Assembly (NCBI RefSeq): GCF_000317575.1
Contig: NC_019748.1
Span: forward strand, 4,298,501 to 4,362,500
DNA from: Stanieria cyanosphaera PCC 7437
GTDB taxonomy: Bacteria; Cyanobacteriota; Cyanobacteriia; Cyanobacteriales; Xenococcaceae
Direction of reading: 5' to 3'
DNA length: 64,000 bases
This document shows positions 19,051-27,149 of this stretch, piece after piece (position 1 is the stretch's first letter; every line of letters begins with the position of its first letter). The notes beneath the pieces are model-generated. The model was not told the DNA's origin and searched no databases. It saw only the letters and a program-made list of their open reading frames with translations. A program made the translations under genes and the position numbers.

Positions 19051-19671
19051 ATGAAAAAAGATTTTAGGCAAATTACTACCGCTATTGTGTTGGCAGGTGG
19101 TCAAAGTTCGCGGATGGGAAAGGATAAAGCATTGCTAACCATTAGCAATAGTAGCTTACTAAATCAAATTTGTACTCTAGCTCAACAATGTGCCAGTCAA
19201 GTATATATTGTTACTCCTTGGAAAGAAAAATATGAACCTATTGTTCCCACTGGATGCACATTTATTCAAGAAACTTTGCTATCTCCAAATCATGATTCTA
19301 ATAGTCCTTTAATTGGTTTTGTCCAAGGATTAGAACAGGTAAAACAAGAATGGGTATTATTGCTTGCTTGTGACCTACCTCGATTAACTTCTACTGAGGT
19401 CAAACAATGGTATAATTACTTACCAGAAATCCCTGAAAATGCGATCGCTCTTGTTCCTCGTCATCCCGCTGGTTGGTGGGAGCCTTTAGCAGGTTTTTAT
19501 CGCCGTAGCTGTTTATCTTTATTGAAAGAGTATCTTGCTCAAGGTGGTAAATCTTTTCAAGGTTTTTTAAATCAACATTGTGTAGCTCAATTACCAATTA
19601 GCGACTGGCAAATATTGTTTAATTGTAACACTCCTGAAGAGCTAGAGATTATAAAATTAGAGCTACAATAA
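19051..19671 (+). CDS. mobA: molybdenum cofactor guanylyltransferase
   Basis: MobA attaches GMP to molybdopterin, giving the bis-MGD precursor used by enzymes such as nitrate reductase. The NTP-transferase signature AIVLAGGQSSRMGKDKALL starts the chain, followed by the LLLACDLPRLT metal-site Asp and PLAGFYRRSCL. I chose the ATG at 19051 (206 aa); an upstream in-frame TTG at 19027 adds eight unconserved residues. It is followed after 12-51 bp by the MnmC-like gene on the same strand, so an operon is possible. Confidence 0.9.
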   Translation: MKKDFRQITTAIVLAGGQSSRMGKDKALLTISNSSLLNQICTLAQQCASQVYIVTPWKEKYEPIVPTGCTFIQETLLSPNHDSNSPLIGFVQGLEQVKQEWVLLLACDLPRLTSTEVKQWYNYLPEIPENAIALVPRHPAGWWEPLAGFYRRSCLSLLKEYLAQGGKSFQGFLNQHCVAQLPISDWQILFNCNTPEELEIIKLELQ

Positions 19672-19722
19672 ACAATAGCGGTTTTGGCTCAACTGAAGCA
19701 TTATTTTGGATCGCTCGTACTG

Positions 19723-20628
19723 ATGAACGACAATTCTTTAATTCCTCAAGAAACTGAAGATGGTTCTTATACTTTCTTTTCAGATGAATTTAATGAAGCT
19801 TTTCATTCTCACTACGGAGCTAAACTAGAAGCCGAAGTTAAATTTGTCGAACCAACTCAACTAAAAATCAAAGCCCAACAATTATCTACTATTCATCTAC
19901 TCGATATTTGTTATGGTCTTGGCTATAATACTGCTGCTGCCTTAGACGCTATTTGGTCAATTAATCCTTATTGTCGAGTAGAATTAATTGGTTTAGAACT
20001 AAATCCTGTAGTTCCTCAAAATGCGATCGCATTTCAACTTCTATCTTCTTGGCACGAGCCTATTCCTCAACTACTAACAGAATTAGCAACAACTCAACAA
20101 GTTAATCATCAATTTTTCCAAGCCAAACTCTTACTAGGAGATGCCAGAACTACAATTAAGCAAATTCTGCAACAGCAATGGCAAGCTGACGCTATTTTTC
20201 TTGACCCTTTTTCACCGCCAAAATGTCCGCAATTATGGACAGTAGAATTTTTAAATTTAGTTGCTCATTGTTTAAAACCTACAGGTAGACTAGCTAGTTA
20301 TTCTTGTGCAGCAGCCTTCCGTAATGCCTTATCTTTAGCTGGTTTAAAATTCGGCTCTACTACTAGTGTAGGCAGAAAAGCCCCTGGAACGGTAGCTAAT
20401 TTTTCGGGAGAGGATTTACCTTTGATCTCGCTTTTTGAACAAGAACATCTCCAAACTCGCGCAGCTATTCCCTATCGCGATCCTACCCTTGCAGATGTTG
20501 CCTCACAAATTCGACAAAGAAGAAAACAAGAACAACAAAGCAGTACACTTGAATCAACAAGCCAATGGAAAAAACGTTGGTTGAAATCAATTAATTTTTC
20601 ATGCCAGTCAGTAATTTTAACTAATTAA
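19723..20628 (+). CDS. MnmC-like SAM-dependent methyltransferase (tRNA wobble modification type)
   Basis: A Rossmann methyltransferase of the MnmC N-domain type (about 301 aa from the ATG at 19723; an in-frame TTG at 19684 would give 314). Visible motifs: FSDEFNEAFHSHYGA, LDICYGLGYNTAAAL (SAM loop, G-x-G-x-N), VELIGLELNP, and the AIFLDPFSPPKCPQLWT catalytic-site block. The last forms the aminomethyl-uridine methylase pocket in MnmC. The oxidase half of bifunctional MnmC is absent, as in many cyanobacteria. It probably methylates nm5U at tRNA position 34. Confidence 0.85.
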   Translation: MNDNSLIPQETEDGSYTFFSDEFNEAFHSHYGAKLEAEVKFVEPTQLKIKAQQLSTIHLLDICYGLGYNTAAALDAIWSINPYCRVELIGLELNPVVPQNAIAFQLLSSWHEPIPQLLTELATTQQVNHQFFQAKLLLGDARTTIKQILQQQWQADAIFLDPFSPPKCPQLWTVEFLNLVAHCLKPTGRLASYSCAAAFRNALSLAGLKFGSTTSVGRKAPGTVANFSGEDLPLISLFEQEHLQTRAAIPYRDPTLADVASQIRQRRKQEQQSSTLESTSQWKKRWLKSINFSCQSVILTN

Positions 20629-20898
20629 TGGAGATTGATTAGTAATCAATGTCAAAAATATTAACCCAATGTCCGTAGAAAAGCCGATTTCAAATGAAGA
20701 GAAAATTACCATAATGATAAACACAAATATAAAAAAAACCGATATACAATCTTTTATTTCTTGCCTAGCTCGTCAGACTCAAGCCATGCTTGAAGCATTA
20801 ATCTATCTAAATTATTACTTCACACTTGTTTTGGTACAGAGACTGAAGAACTGAAAAAATTTACTAATGGCGATCAAAATTCTTCAGTAAAAGAGATA

Positions 20899-21927
20899 AT
20901 GATGAATCAAATATCTGGCTTACGGTCCACTAATATTAATTTTTCTGCGGTGAATCATTCTAATTATGCTTCGGCTAGGATATTAGTTATTGATGATCAT
21001 CCTCTTAGTCGTATGACCGCAGTAGATCTGTTGTCATTGGATGGTTATGAAGTACTAGAAGCAGACGGAGAATCTCCAATTGTCGATTTTGTCATTGAAC
21101 ACAAACCAGACTTAGTTCTGCTTGATGTCATGATGTCTTATTTAGATGGCTTTGAGATTTGTCGGCAATTAAAACAAGACGAGCGAATTAACGGTATACC
21201 AATTATTTTGATGGCGGTAGCAGATAATCGAGAATATCGTCGCAAAGGAGTAGAAGTTGGTAGCGATGATTTTCTGATCAAACCTTTAGACCGTTTTGAA
21301 CTCGCTACTAGAGTCAAATCCTTAATTCAGCAAAAACGCCTTAATGAAGGTTTGGATCAAACTGAACAAGTATTGTTTTCTATTGCTAAAGCGGTAGAAA
21401 GTCGTTCTTCGGATAGTGGTTCTTGTGCAAGAATTGCCTCATTAGCCCAAGCTTTCGGCGAATATTTACAACTTTCCGAAGCAGAAATCAATAATTTGGT
21501 TTTTGCTGCTCACCTTCACGATATTGGCACAATTGCTATTCCTGATGCAGTGATGCTTAAAAAAGGCGAATTAACAGCCAACGAAACGGATTTAATTCGT
21601 CAACACGTTTTGATTGGTGAAAAAATCTGTCAACCCCTCAGAAACCGTCGTGGAGTCTTACCCATTATTCGCAATCATCACGAACGCTGGGATGGTAGTG
21701 GTTATCCAGATGGTTTAGTAGGTAAAGAAATTCCTTATTTAGCACAAATATTTCAAATTTTAGATATTTATGACGCTTTAACCAGCGATCGCCCTCATAA
21801 ACAAGCTTACACTCCTGCTCAAGCGATAGAAATTATTACAGAGGAAACTAGTAAAGGCTGGCGAAATCCCAAAATTGCTGAGGCATTTACCGCTTTTGTG
21901 CAAACTACAATGCAGCATCAAAACTAA
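20899..21927 (+). CDS. response regulator with HD-GYP c-di-GMP phosphodiesterase domain
   Basis: A 342-aa protein. The receiver domain (about 26-145) has acidic pair IDDH, phospho-acceptor Asp76 in LVLLDVMM, and the DDFLIKPLD lysine. The HD-GYP domain (about 155-335) has [38 protein letters not shown] and [13 protein letters not shown], so all HD-GYP motifs are intact. It should hydrolyse c-di-GMP under phospho-relay control. Its partner kinase is not adjacent. It starts at an ATGATG; the next gene is glmU, 80 bp downstream. Confidence 0.93.
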   Translation: MMNQISGLRSTNINFSAVNHSNYASARILVIDDHPLSRMTAVDLLSLDGYEVLEADGESPIVDFVIEHKPDLVLLDVMMSYLDGFEICRQLKQDERINGIPIILMAVADNREYRRKGVEVGSDDFLIKPLDRFELATRVKSLIQQKRLNEGLDQTEQVLFSIAKAVESRSSDSGSCARIASLAQAFGEYLQLSEAEINNLVFAAHLHDIGTIAIPDAVMLKKGELTANETDLIRQHVLIGEKICQPLRNRRGVLPIIRNHHERWDGSGYPDGLVGKEIPYLAQIFQILDIYDALTSDRPHKQAYTPAQAIEIITEETSKGWRNPKIAEAFTAFVQTTMQHQN

Positions 21928-22007
21928 TAATTTTTAACGAGTTTTTGCGATCGGGTCTAACTACAAGCTATACTCCAATCGAATTAACTCAACTCGATCT
22001 CATAAGC

Positions 22008-23375
22008 ATGGTAGCGGTAGCAATATTAGCAGCAGGGCGGGGAACCCGCATGAAATCTGATTTACCCAAAGTATTGCATTCTTTAGGAGGGCGATCGCTA
22101 GTTGAACGAGTACTAGATAGTTGTCGTTTACTCCAACCAGAAAGGCAAATTGTCATTATTGGTTATCAAGGAGAACAACTCAAACAAGCCTTAAGTTCTC
22201 GTCAAAACGTTGAATTTGTCGAACAAACAGAACAATTAGGTACAGGACACGCAATTCAACAACTATTACCTCATTTACACGGATTTGGGGGAGATTTATT
22301 AGTTCTTAATGGTGATGCTCCTTTGTTACGTCCAGAAACTTTACAACATTTAGTTGAAGTACATCAAGCTGGACAGCACGCAGCAACTCTTTTAACTGCT
22401 CATTTACCCAATCCTTCTGGTTATGGCAGAGTATTTTGTGACGGGAACAATTTAGTTAATCAGATCGTTGAAGACAGAGATTGTAGTACTGCTCAAAGGC
22501 AAAATCGTCGCGTTAATGCGGGAATATATTGTTTTAACTGGCAAAAACTAGCCGAAGCATTACCAAAACTTTCTACAGATAACGATCAACAAGAATATTA
22601 TTTAACTGAAGTAGTTGATTATCTTGCTCCAGTTACAGCAGTAGATGTAGAAGATTATTTAGAAATTGTTGGTATTAATGACCGTAAGCAATTGGCTACT
22701 GCCTACGATATTCTTCAGGCTAGGATTAAAGACAATTGGATGAAAGCAGGGGTAACCATGATTAACCCCGATAGCATTACCATTGATGAAACTGTTCATT
22801 TAGAACCAGATGTCATTCTCGAACCTCAAACTCATTTACGGGGTAACACTAGCATTGCTACTGGTAGCCGAATTGGACCAGGTAGTATGATCGAAAATAG
22901 CCAAATTGGGGAAAATGTCACGGTTGTATATTCAGTAGTAAATAATGCTGAAGTTAGTGCTAATACTCAAATTGGTCCTTATGCTCACTTGCGTGGTGAC
23001 GTTAAAGTAGGTGAAAGTTGTCGGATTGGAAATTTTGTTGAGTTGAAAAAAGCAACCCTAGGCAATAAAACCAACGTTGCTCATCTTGCCTATCTTGGTG
23101 ATGCTACTTTAGGGGAAAAAGTCAATGTAGGCGCAGGTACGATTACTGCTAATTATGATGGTGTAAATAAACACCCTACCGTCATAGGCGATCGCACTAA
23201 AACTGGAGCTAATAGCGTTATGGTAGCTCCGATTACTTTGGGACAAAACGTTACAGTAGCTGCTGGTTCAGTAGTTACTAAAGATGTTCCTGATGATTAT
23301 TTAGTAATTGCTCGCGCTCGTCAGAAGGAAATACCTGATTGGCAATTACCAACTAATAGTAATCCGCAAAAATAA
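22008..23375 (+). CDS. glmU: bifunctional GlcNAc-1-P uridyltransferase / GlcN-1-P acetyltransferase
   Basis: GlmU makes UDP-GlcNAc for peptidoglycan and lipopolysaccharide. The N-terminal uridyltransferase begins [20 protein letters not shown] and has [10 protein letters not shown] and the VNAGIYCF loop. The C-terminal left-handed beta-helix carries hexapeptide repeats and the acetyltransferase block [21 protein letters not shown] chose the ATG at 22008 (455 aa, the normal length), because the longer frame adds 21 unconserved residues. It marks the left chromosomal border of the Zorya-like insertion. Confidence 0.96.
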   Translation: MVAVAILAAGRGTRMKSDLPKVLHSLGGRSLVERVLDSCRLLQPERQIVIIGYQGEQLKQALSSRQNVEFVEQTEQLGTGHAIQQLLPHLHGFGGDLLVLNGDAPLLRPETLQHLVEVHQAGQHAATLLTAHLPNPSGYGRVFCDGNNLVNQIVEDRDCSTAQRQNRRVNAGIYCFNWQKLAEALPKLSTDNDQQEYYLTEVVDYLAPVTAVDVEDYLEIVGINDRKQLATAYDILQARIKDNWMKAGVTMINPDSITIDETVHLEPDVILEPQTHLRGNTSIATGSRIGPGSMIENSQIGENVTVVYSVVNNAEVSANTQIGPYAHLRGDVKVGESCRIGNFVELKKATLGNKTNVAHLAYLGDATLGEKVNVGAGTITANYDGVNKHPTVIGDRTKTGANSVMVAPITLGQNVTVAAGSVVTKDVPDDYLVIARARQKEIPDWQLPTNSNPQK

Positions 23376-23460
23376 CTTATTTCTTGTTTTTAATCGAGAA
23401 AAAATCGGCATCTCTTTAACTCTGAGTATGCCGACTAAACCTCATGAAATCAAAAAACCA

Positions 23461-23527
23461 TAACCCATCGATAACTCTATCCGTGTTCATCTGTGTTTAT
23501 CTGTGTTTATCTGTGGACACATTTTTT
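23461..23527 (-). repeat. dispersed repeat, GTCCACAG family, copy C with internal decamers
   Basis: Read on the minus strand it begins AAAAAATGTGTCCACAGAT, like copies A and B. It then has three near-identical decamers (plus strand: ATCTGTGTTC, ATCTGTGTTT, ATCTGTGTTT) and ends near GAGTTATCGATGGG. Copy D near 63261 shares GATAGAGTTATCG. It lies just left of the Zorya-like cluster. Confidence 0.7.
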
Positions 23528-23614
23528 ACTTATTAAGAAAATATTAAAATAATTAGTAACTACGTGGTTTGAAATGGGAACTCTTTAAATAGACAATTAT
23601 TTTCAAACTAGCGT

Positions 23615-23956
23615 ATGAAACTGTTAAACCCATCAATAGAACAGTTAGTTCAAGAAATAGTAGCTGTAAATCACGCTTGGAAAGAAGCAAAAGAAATATT
23701 TAATGATTCTGCTTCGCCTTTGGTAACATCTTTAAGAGACTTAAAAACACGTTTGCAGATAAGATTATTGCGTACTTATGCACCAAAGCAAGTTTATTTA
23801 GCTGAAGATCGAGAAACCGAAAGTGAAGAACCACTATATGGTTTGCTTCTTGTTAATTCAATTGAAAACTGGAAAGACGCTGCACATATTCCAGTAAGAG
23901 TAGTAAAAGAACATCTTTTAACTGAAGAAATACAACGCTACATAAGATTTCATTAG
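23615..23956 (+). CDS. small protein of unknown function, first gene of the Zorya-like cluster
   Basis: A 113-aa soluble protein, mildly acidic and helical at the N-terminus (residues 1-60, EQLVQEIVAVNHAWKEAKEIF). The compact C-terminus contains LYGLLLVNSIENWKDAAHIP and EEIQRYIRF. I do not recognise it. It lies 54 bp upstream of zorA on the same strand, inside the block between glmU and hemB, so it is probably co-transcribed with the motor genes. It is not one of the canonical Zorya proteins (ZorA-ZorG) as I know them. Possible roles are sensor, regulator or immunity accessory, without direct evidence. Confidence 0.7.
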   Translation: MKLLNPSIEQLVQEIVAVNHAWKEAKEIFNDSASPLVTSLRDLKTRLQIRLLRTYAPKQVYLAEDRETESEEPLYGLLLVNSIENWKDAAHIPVRVVKEHLLTEEIQRYIRFH

Positions 23957-24010
23957 TTAAATATATCAAAATTTTACAACAACAGAATTATTTAAAAACA
24001 GGAGTAAATA

Positions 24011-26356
24011 ATGGTACTTTTGCTCAATAACTTACTACTCAACGTAGTTTTTGTTGCTTTTATTTTTGCCGTCGCAATTTGGGCTATATGGACAGAGATA
24101 AAATCTGTTAATGATTATAAAAAAGAGTTGAAATTAACTGAAGAAGCAACCGAATGTCTTAAAAAAAATCAATTAAAACAAGAAATACCACATCAAGAAG
24201 TAGGAGAAGAAATTAGAAAATGGTTATTTAATCATGTTGATGGTCAACTTGAAAGCTCAAAATTTATTCCAAGAAAAGAAGATAATCGTTTTGTCTTGTT
24301 ATCTTATCCAACTATTTTAAGTAAACCAGTACCTCGTAGCACGGTTTATTTTGTACCTACATTACTGACAACTTTGGGTATTTTTGGAACTTTTTTTGGT
24401 ATTTCTGTTGGTATTTCGGGAGTAAATCTTGGAGAGTTAAATGATGCTTCGTCACTATTAACTACAAGTACTCAATTGCTTTCGGGTATGAAAACTGCTT
24501 TCTTTACTTCTTTAGCAGGACTTTCTGGAGCAATACCCTTAATGTTTATTATTGCTCGTCAGACCAAACAAAAAGAAAGAAATCGTAATCAACTGCGAAA
24601 ATATTTAAGCGAGGTTGCTTTCTTAGAAACTTCCGAACGTCTTCTTTCCCGTTTCGATCATACCTCTAGTCGGGATGCTGCTAAAACACTAGAAGAGGTT
24701 GCAAAAAATCTTAAAGGTTTAAGTCAATTTCATCCCGATGCGATTGGCAATGCTGTAAAACAGGCACTTGCTTCAGAAGACAGTCTTTTAGTTCAGCAGT
24801 TAAAAGAAATTCAGAAATTACAAAAAATACAGAACGAACAATTTAATCCAGACTCAATTGCTCAAGCAATTAATCAAGAGCTTAAGTTATTAATTAATCC
24901 TATTAGTCATAAATTAGAAAAAATCGATCATTTAGTAAAAAATACTACTAATTTACCTCAATTAACCCCAGAAGCGATCGCAATTAAAACAAAACAACAA
25001 CTCGAACCTCATCTAACTAAGTTACTAGCGAATACTACTAATTTACCTCAATTAACCCCAGAAGCGATCGCAATTAAAACAGCAGAACAATTTCGGTTAA
25101 TTATCACACCGATTTCTCAAGATTTAGGCAAAATTAGGGAAATACAAGAAACTCAAAAACAAACTGTTGAATTATTAGTTCAACAACTCCGCAATGAATT
25201 AATTGAACCAGTTGTTGAGCGGTTAGATCAAAGTGCTAACTTAACTCAAGAAGCTTCTGAAGCTGTTAGAGAACTGAAAAATGAATTAGGCGGTATTACT
25301 CAAAGTTTAGCAGGAGCAGTCGAAACGATTCAAATCTTCCAAAAAGACACTCTTACTGAACTTCAACAATTTGCTACTAGCTTACACATTATTCTCAAAG
25401 ATTTTCGTGAAGAAACTAAAGGTGTTCTAGAGCAAGTGGGTTCAGAAATTAATCAAGCAGTTGCTCAAAGTGTAGCTGGTATGGAAGCACAGAGACAAGC
25501 TTTTGCTGAAAGTGCCAATAAAGCAGCTAAAACCTTCCGAGGCATCAGGGAAGACTTGGAATCAGCATTGTCTACTCAAGCGGAACAACAAAAAGCAATG
25601 CTAGAAGGAGTTGAGTCTCAGACTAGACAGATTTTATTGGAAACAACCGCAGCTTTCCAAGATCAATCAAATACTTTAAAAACAGTTGGACAAGAAGCTT
25701 CTAGTTTAATGAATCAAGCAAAAGATAATCTGCTTGGTACTTTAAGCAATATCGATCTAATGCTGCAAAATACTCGTCAAACTGTACAACAAGAGTTAGA
25801 AAGATTCCGCCTCGACTATCAAGCTGCACTGTCAGAATTTTTTACTCAACAAAATAACTTACTCAACGATACTCTAGGTCAACAGCGTGAAGGATTAGCT
25901 CAAGTAGTTGTCAATTTACAACATACTTTCGATGAAGAAATTCAGAAACGCCAAGAAATGAGCGAACAAGTCAATCAAAGTTTAGTAAAAATCAAACATA
26001 CAGTAGAAACGGTTAGTAATCTTGCCAATACCTTTGGATTAACTTCTGGTGAACGTTTAGGTCAATTAACGGAATTGGCACGAACTATTGGAAATGAAGC
26101 ACATCGGGTAGAAAGAGCTTATCAAAACATGACCAATCAATTCAACGAAGCTCTTACAAAAGGAAATAAAGAGCTATTTGAATATCTTCAGCAAGCTAAG
26201 GAATCTTATAGTAACAATCTTACAGAATTAGACCTAGCTGCTGCTCAAGTCTGTCAAAAACTTGACCAAAATTCTCACGGTTTGATGAGTGTAGCGCAAT
26301 ATTTAGTAGCTGCTGCTAATGAACTGAAAAACGGTCAAGGGAGCATTGAATCATGA
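24011..26356 (+). CDS. zorA: ZorA-like MotA/ExbB-type motor protein with long coiled-coil tail
   Basis: A 781-aa protein with hydrophobic segments at about 5-27, 112-135 (FVPTLLTTLGIFGTFFGISVG) and 161-183 (MKTAFFTSLAGLSGAIPLMFI). This is the MotA/TolQ/ExbB proton-channel layout. From about 185 the chain is a roughly 600-residue helical tail. Four degenerate repeats lie near 240-370 ((Q)-F/L-x-P-D/E-A/S-I-A), two of them from an exact 50-bp duplication. In Zorya, ZorA5-ZorB2 is a proton-driven motor in the inner membrane whose tail projects into the cytoplasm to signal phage attack. A good Shine-Dalgarno (GGAG at 24001) precedes the ATG. The stop overlaps the ZorB start (ATGA). Confidence 0.85.
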   Translation: MVLLLNNLLLNVVFVAFIFAVAIWAIWTEIKSVNDYKKELKLTEEATECLKKNQLKQEIPHQEVGEEIRKWLFNHVDGQLESSKFIPRKEDNRFVLLSYPTILSKPVPRSTVYFVPTLLTTLGIFGTFFGISVGISGVNLGELNDASSLLTTSTQLLSGMKTAFFTSLAGLSGAIPLMFIIARQTKQKERNRNQLRKYLSEVAFLETSERLLSRFDHTSSRDAAKTLEEVAKNLKGLSQFHPDAIGNAVKQALASEDSLLVQQLKEIQKLQKIQNEQFNPDSIAQAINQELKLLINPISHKLEKIDHLVKNTTNLPQLTPEAIAIKTKQQLEPHLTKLLANTTNLPQLTPEAIAIKTAEQFRLIITPISQDLGKIREIQETQKQTVELLVQQLRNELIEPVVERLDQSANLTQEASEAVRELKNELGGITQSLAGAVETIQIFQKDTLTELQQFATSLHIILKDFREETKGVLEQVGSEINQAVAQSVAGMEAQRQAFAESANKAAKTFRGIREDLESALSTQAEQQKAMLEGVESQTRQILLETTAAFQDQSNTLKTVGQEASSLMNQAKDNLLGTLSNIDLMLQNTRQTVQQELERFRLDYQAALSEFFTQQNNLLNDTLGQQREGLAQVVVNLQHTFDEEIQKRQEMSEQVNQSLVKIKHTVETVSNLANTFGLTSGERLGQLTELARTIGNEAHRVERAYQNMTNQFNEALTKGNKELFEYLQQAKESYSNNLTELDLAAAQVCQKLDQNSHGLMSVAQYLVAAANELKNGQGSIES
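24941..25080 (+). repeat. exact 50-bp direct repeat, 90-bp period, within zorA tail
   Basis: The units are 24941-24990 and 25031-25080 and are identical by eye; each encodes TTNLPQLTPEAIAIKT and contains GCGATCGC. The 90-bp spacing keeps the frame and adds 30 residues to the coiled-coil region. Confidence 0.9.
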
Positions 26357-27147
26357 ATAATTTCCCTGACTATGAAATAGAAACGGAATCAGAAGAACAG
26401 GATTCTGGAGTCTATCTATCTATTAGCGATTTAATGTCCAGTGTATTGATGATTTTTGTTCTTTTATTTATTACTGTACAAATTCAACTTCAAGCAAAAG
26501 TTAATCAAGTAAAGCAACTAGAAATACAACTTCAGGCAGAAATTGACAAAACAAAAAAATTAGAAATACAACTCCAAGCAGAAATTGACAAGGCAAAACA
26601 GTTAGAAATACAACTAAAAAAATATAAAAAAGCAGTTGATGAACTACCAATTAGAATTCTTAACGCTTTAGAAGGAAAAATAGGAGGAAAAGGTTTATTT
26701 ACAGTCGATCCAACCACAGGAGATGTTAGTATAGGCGATCGCATTTTGTTTGATGAGGGAAGTGCTGAACTTAAACCAGAAGGTAAAAAGTTTCTTCAGC
26801 AATTTATCCCGACTTACAGCAACATCATTTTTTCTGATAGTATGTTTGATCGTCAAATTACTCGTGTGGTAATTGAAGGACATACCAGTTCCAAAGGTTC
26901 TGATAAAGAGAATATGGAATTAAGCTTGCGTAGAGCTTTAGCTGTTTCTGATTATATTTTGTCTAATCAATTCAAGTTTTCTACTAAAGAACGTTTCAAA
27001 AAGAAAATATTAGCATCTGGTCGTGGTGAAATTGATGCTAACCAAAAAATCGATCACTCAAGCGATCGCAAAGTTGTTTTTCGTTTTCAATTTCGCAGAG
27101 AAAATTTTGAACAATTTCTTCAGTCAAACAATACTAACAAAAAATAA
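26353..27147 (+). CDS. zorB: ZorB-like OmpA/MotB-domain stator protein
   Basis: A 264-aa protein with an acidic cytoplasmic N-terminus. Asp26 in SISDLMSSVLMIFVLLF stands at the head of the single TM helix (about 27-45), as does the proton-carrying Asp of MotB/ZorB. A periplasmic coiled coil (about 45-90) is built from 14-residue repeats (KKLEIQLQAEIDK). The C-terminal OmpA-like peptidoglycan-binding domain (about 115-255) has GDRILFDEGSAELKPEG and VVIEGHTSSKGS. It would anchor the ZorA motor to the cell wall. The start overlaps the zorA stop, and the next gene begins 2 bp after its stop. Confidence 0.88.
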   Translation: MNNFPDYEIETESEEQDSGVYLSISDLMSSVLMIFVLLFITVQIQLQAKVNQVKQLEIQLQAEIDKTKKLEIQLQAEIDKAKQLEIQLKKYKKAVDELPIRILNALEGKIGGKGLFTVDPTTGDVSIGDRILFDEGSAELKPEGKKFLQQFIPTYSNIIFSDSMFDRQITRVVIEGHTSSKGSDKENMELSLRRALAVSDYILSNQFKFSTKERFKKKILASGRGEIDANQKIDHSSDRKVVFRFQFRRENFEQFLQSNNTNKK

Positions 27148-27149
27148 TA

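Noticed and set aside
20669-20854. 61-aa open frame between the MnmC-like gene and the HD-GYP gene
   Set aside because: No Shine-Dalgarno, no recognisable motif and Lys/Ile/Thr-rich composition like surrounding non-coding DNA. It could be a real small protein but I cannot support it.
23461-23527. Possible CRISPR leader or array beside the Zorya-like cluster
   Set aside because: Three near-identical decamers with no spacers. It belongs to the dispersed GTCCACAG repeat family.
24011-27147. Alternative reading of zorA/zorB as flagellar MotA/MotB or Tol/Exb
   Set aside because: The 600-residue cytoplasmic tail, no flagellar genes and a following EH_signature-like gene fit Zorya better. A non-Zorya motor remains possible.
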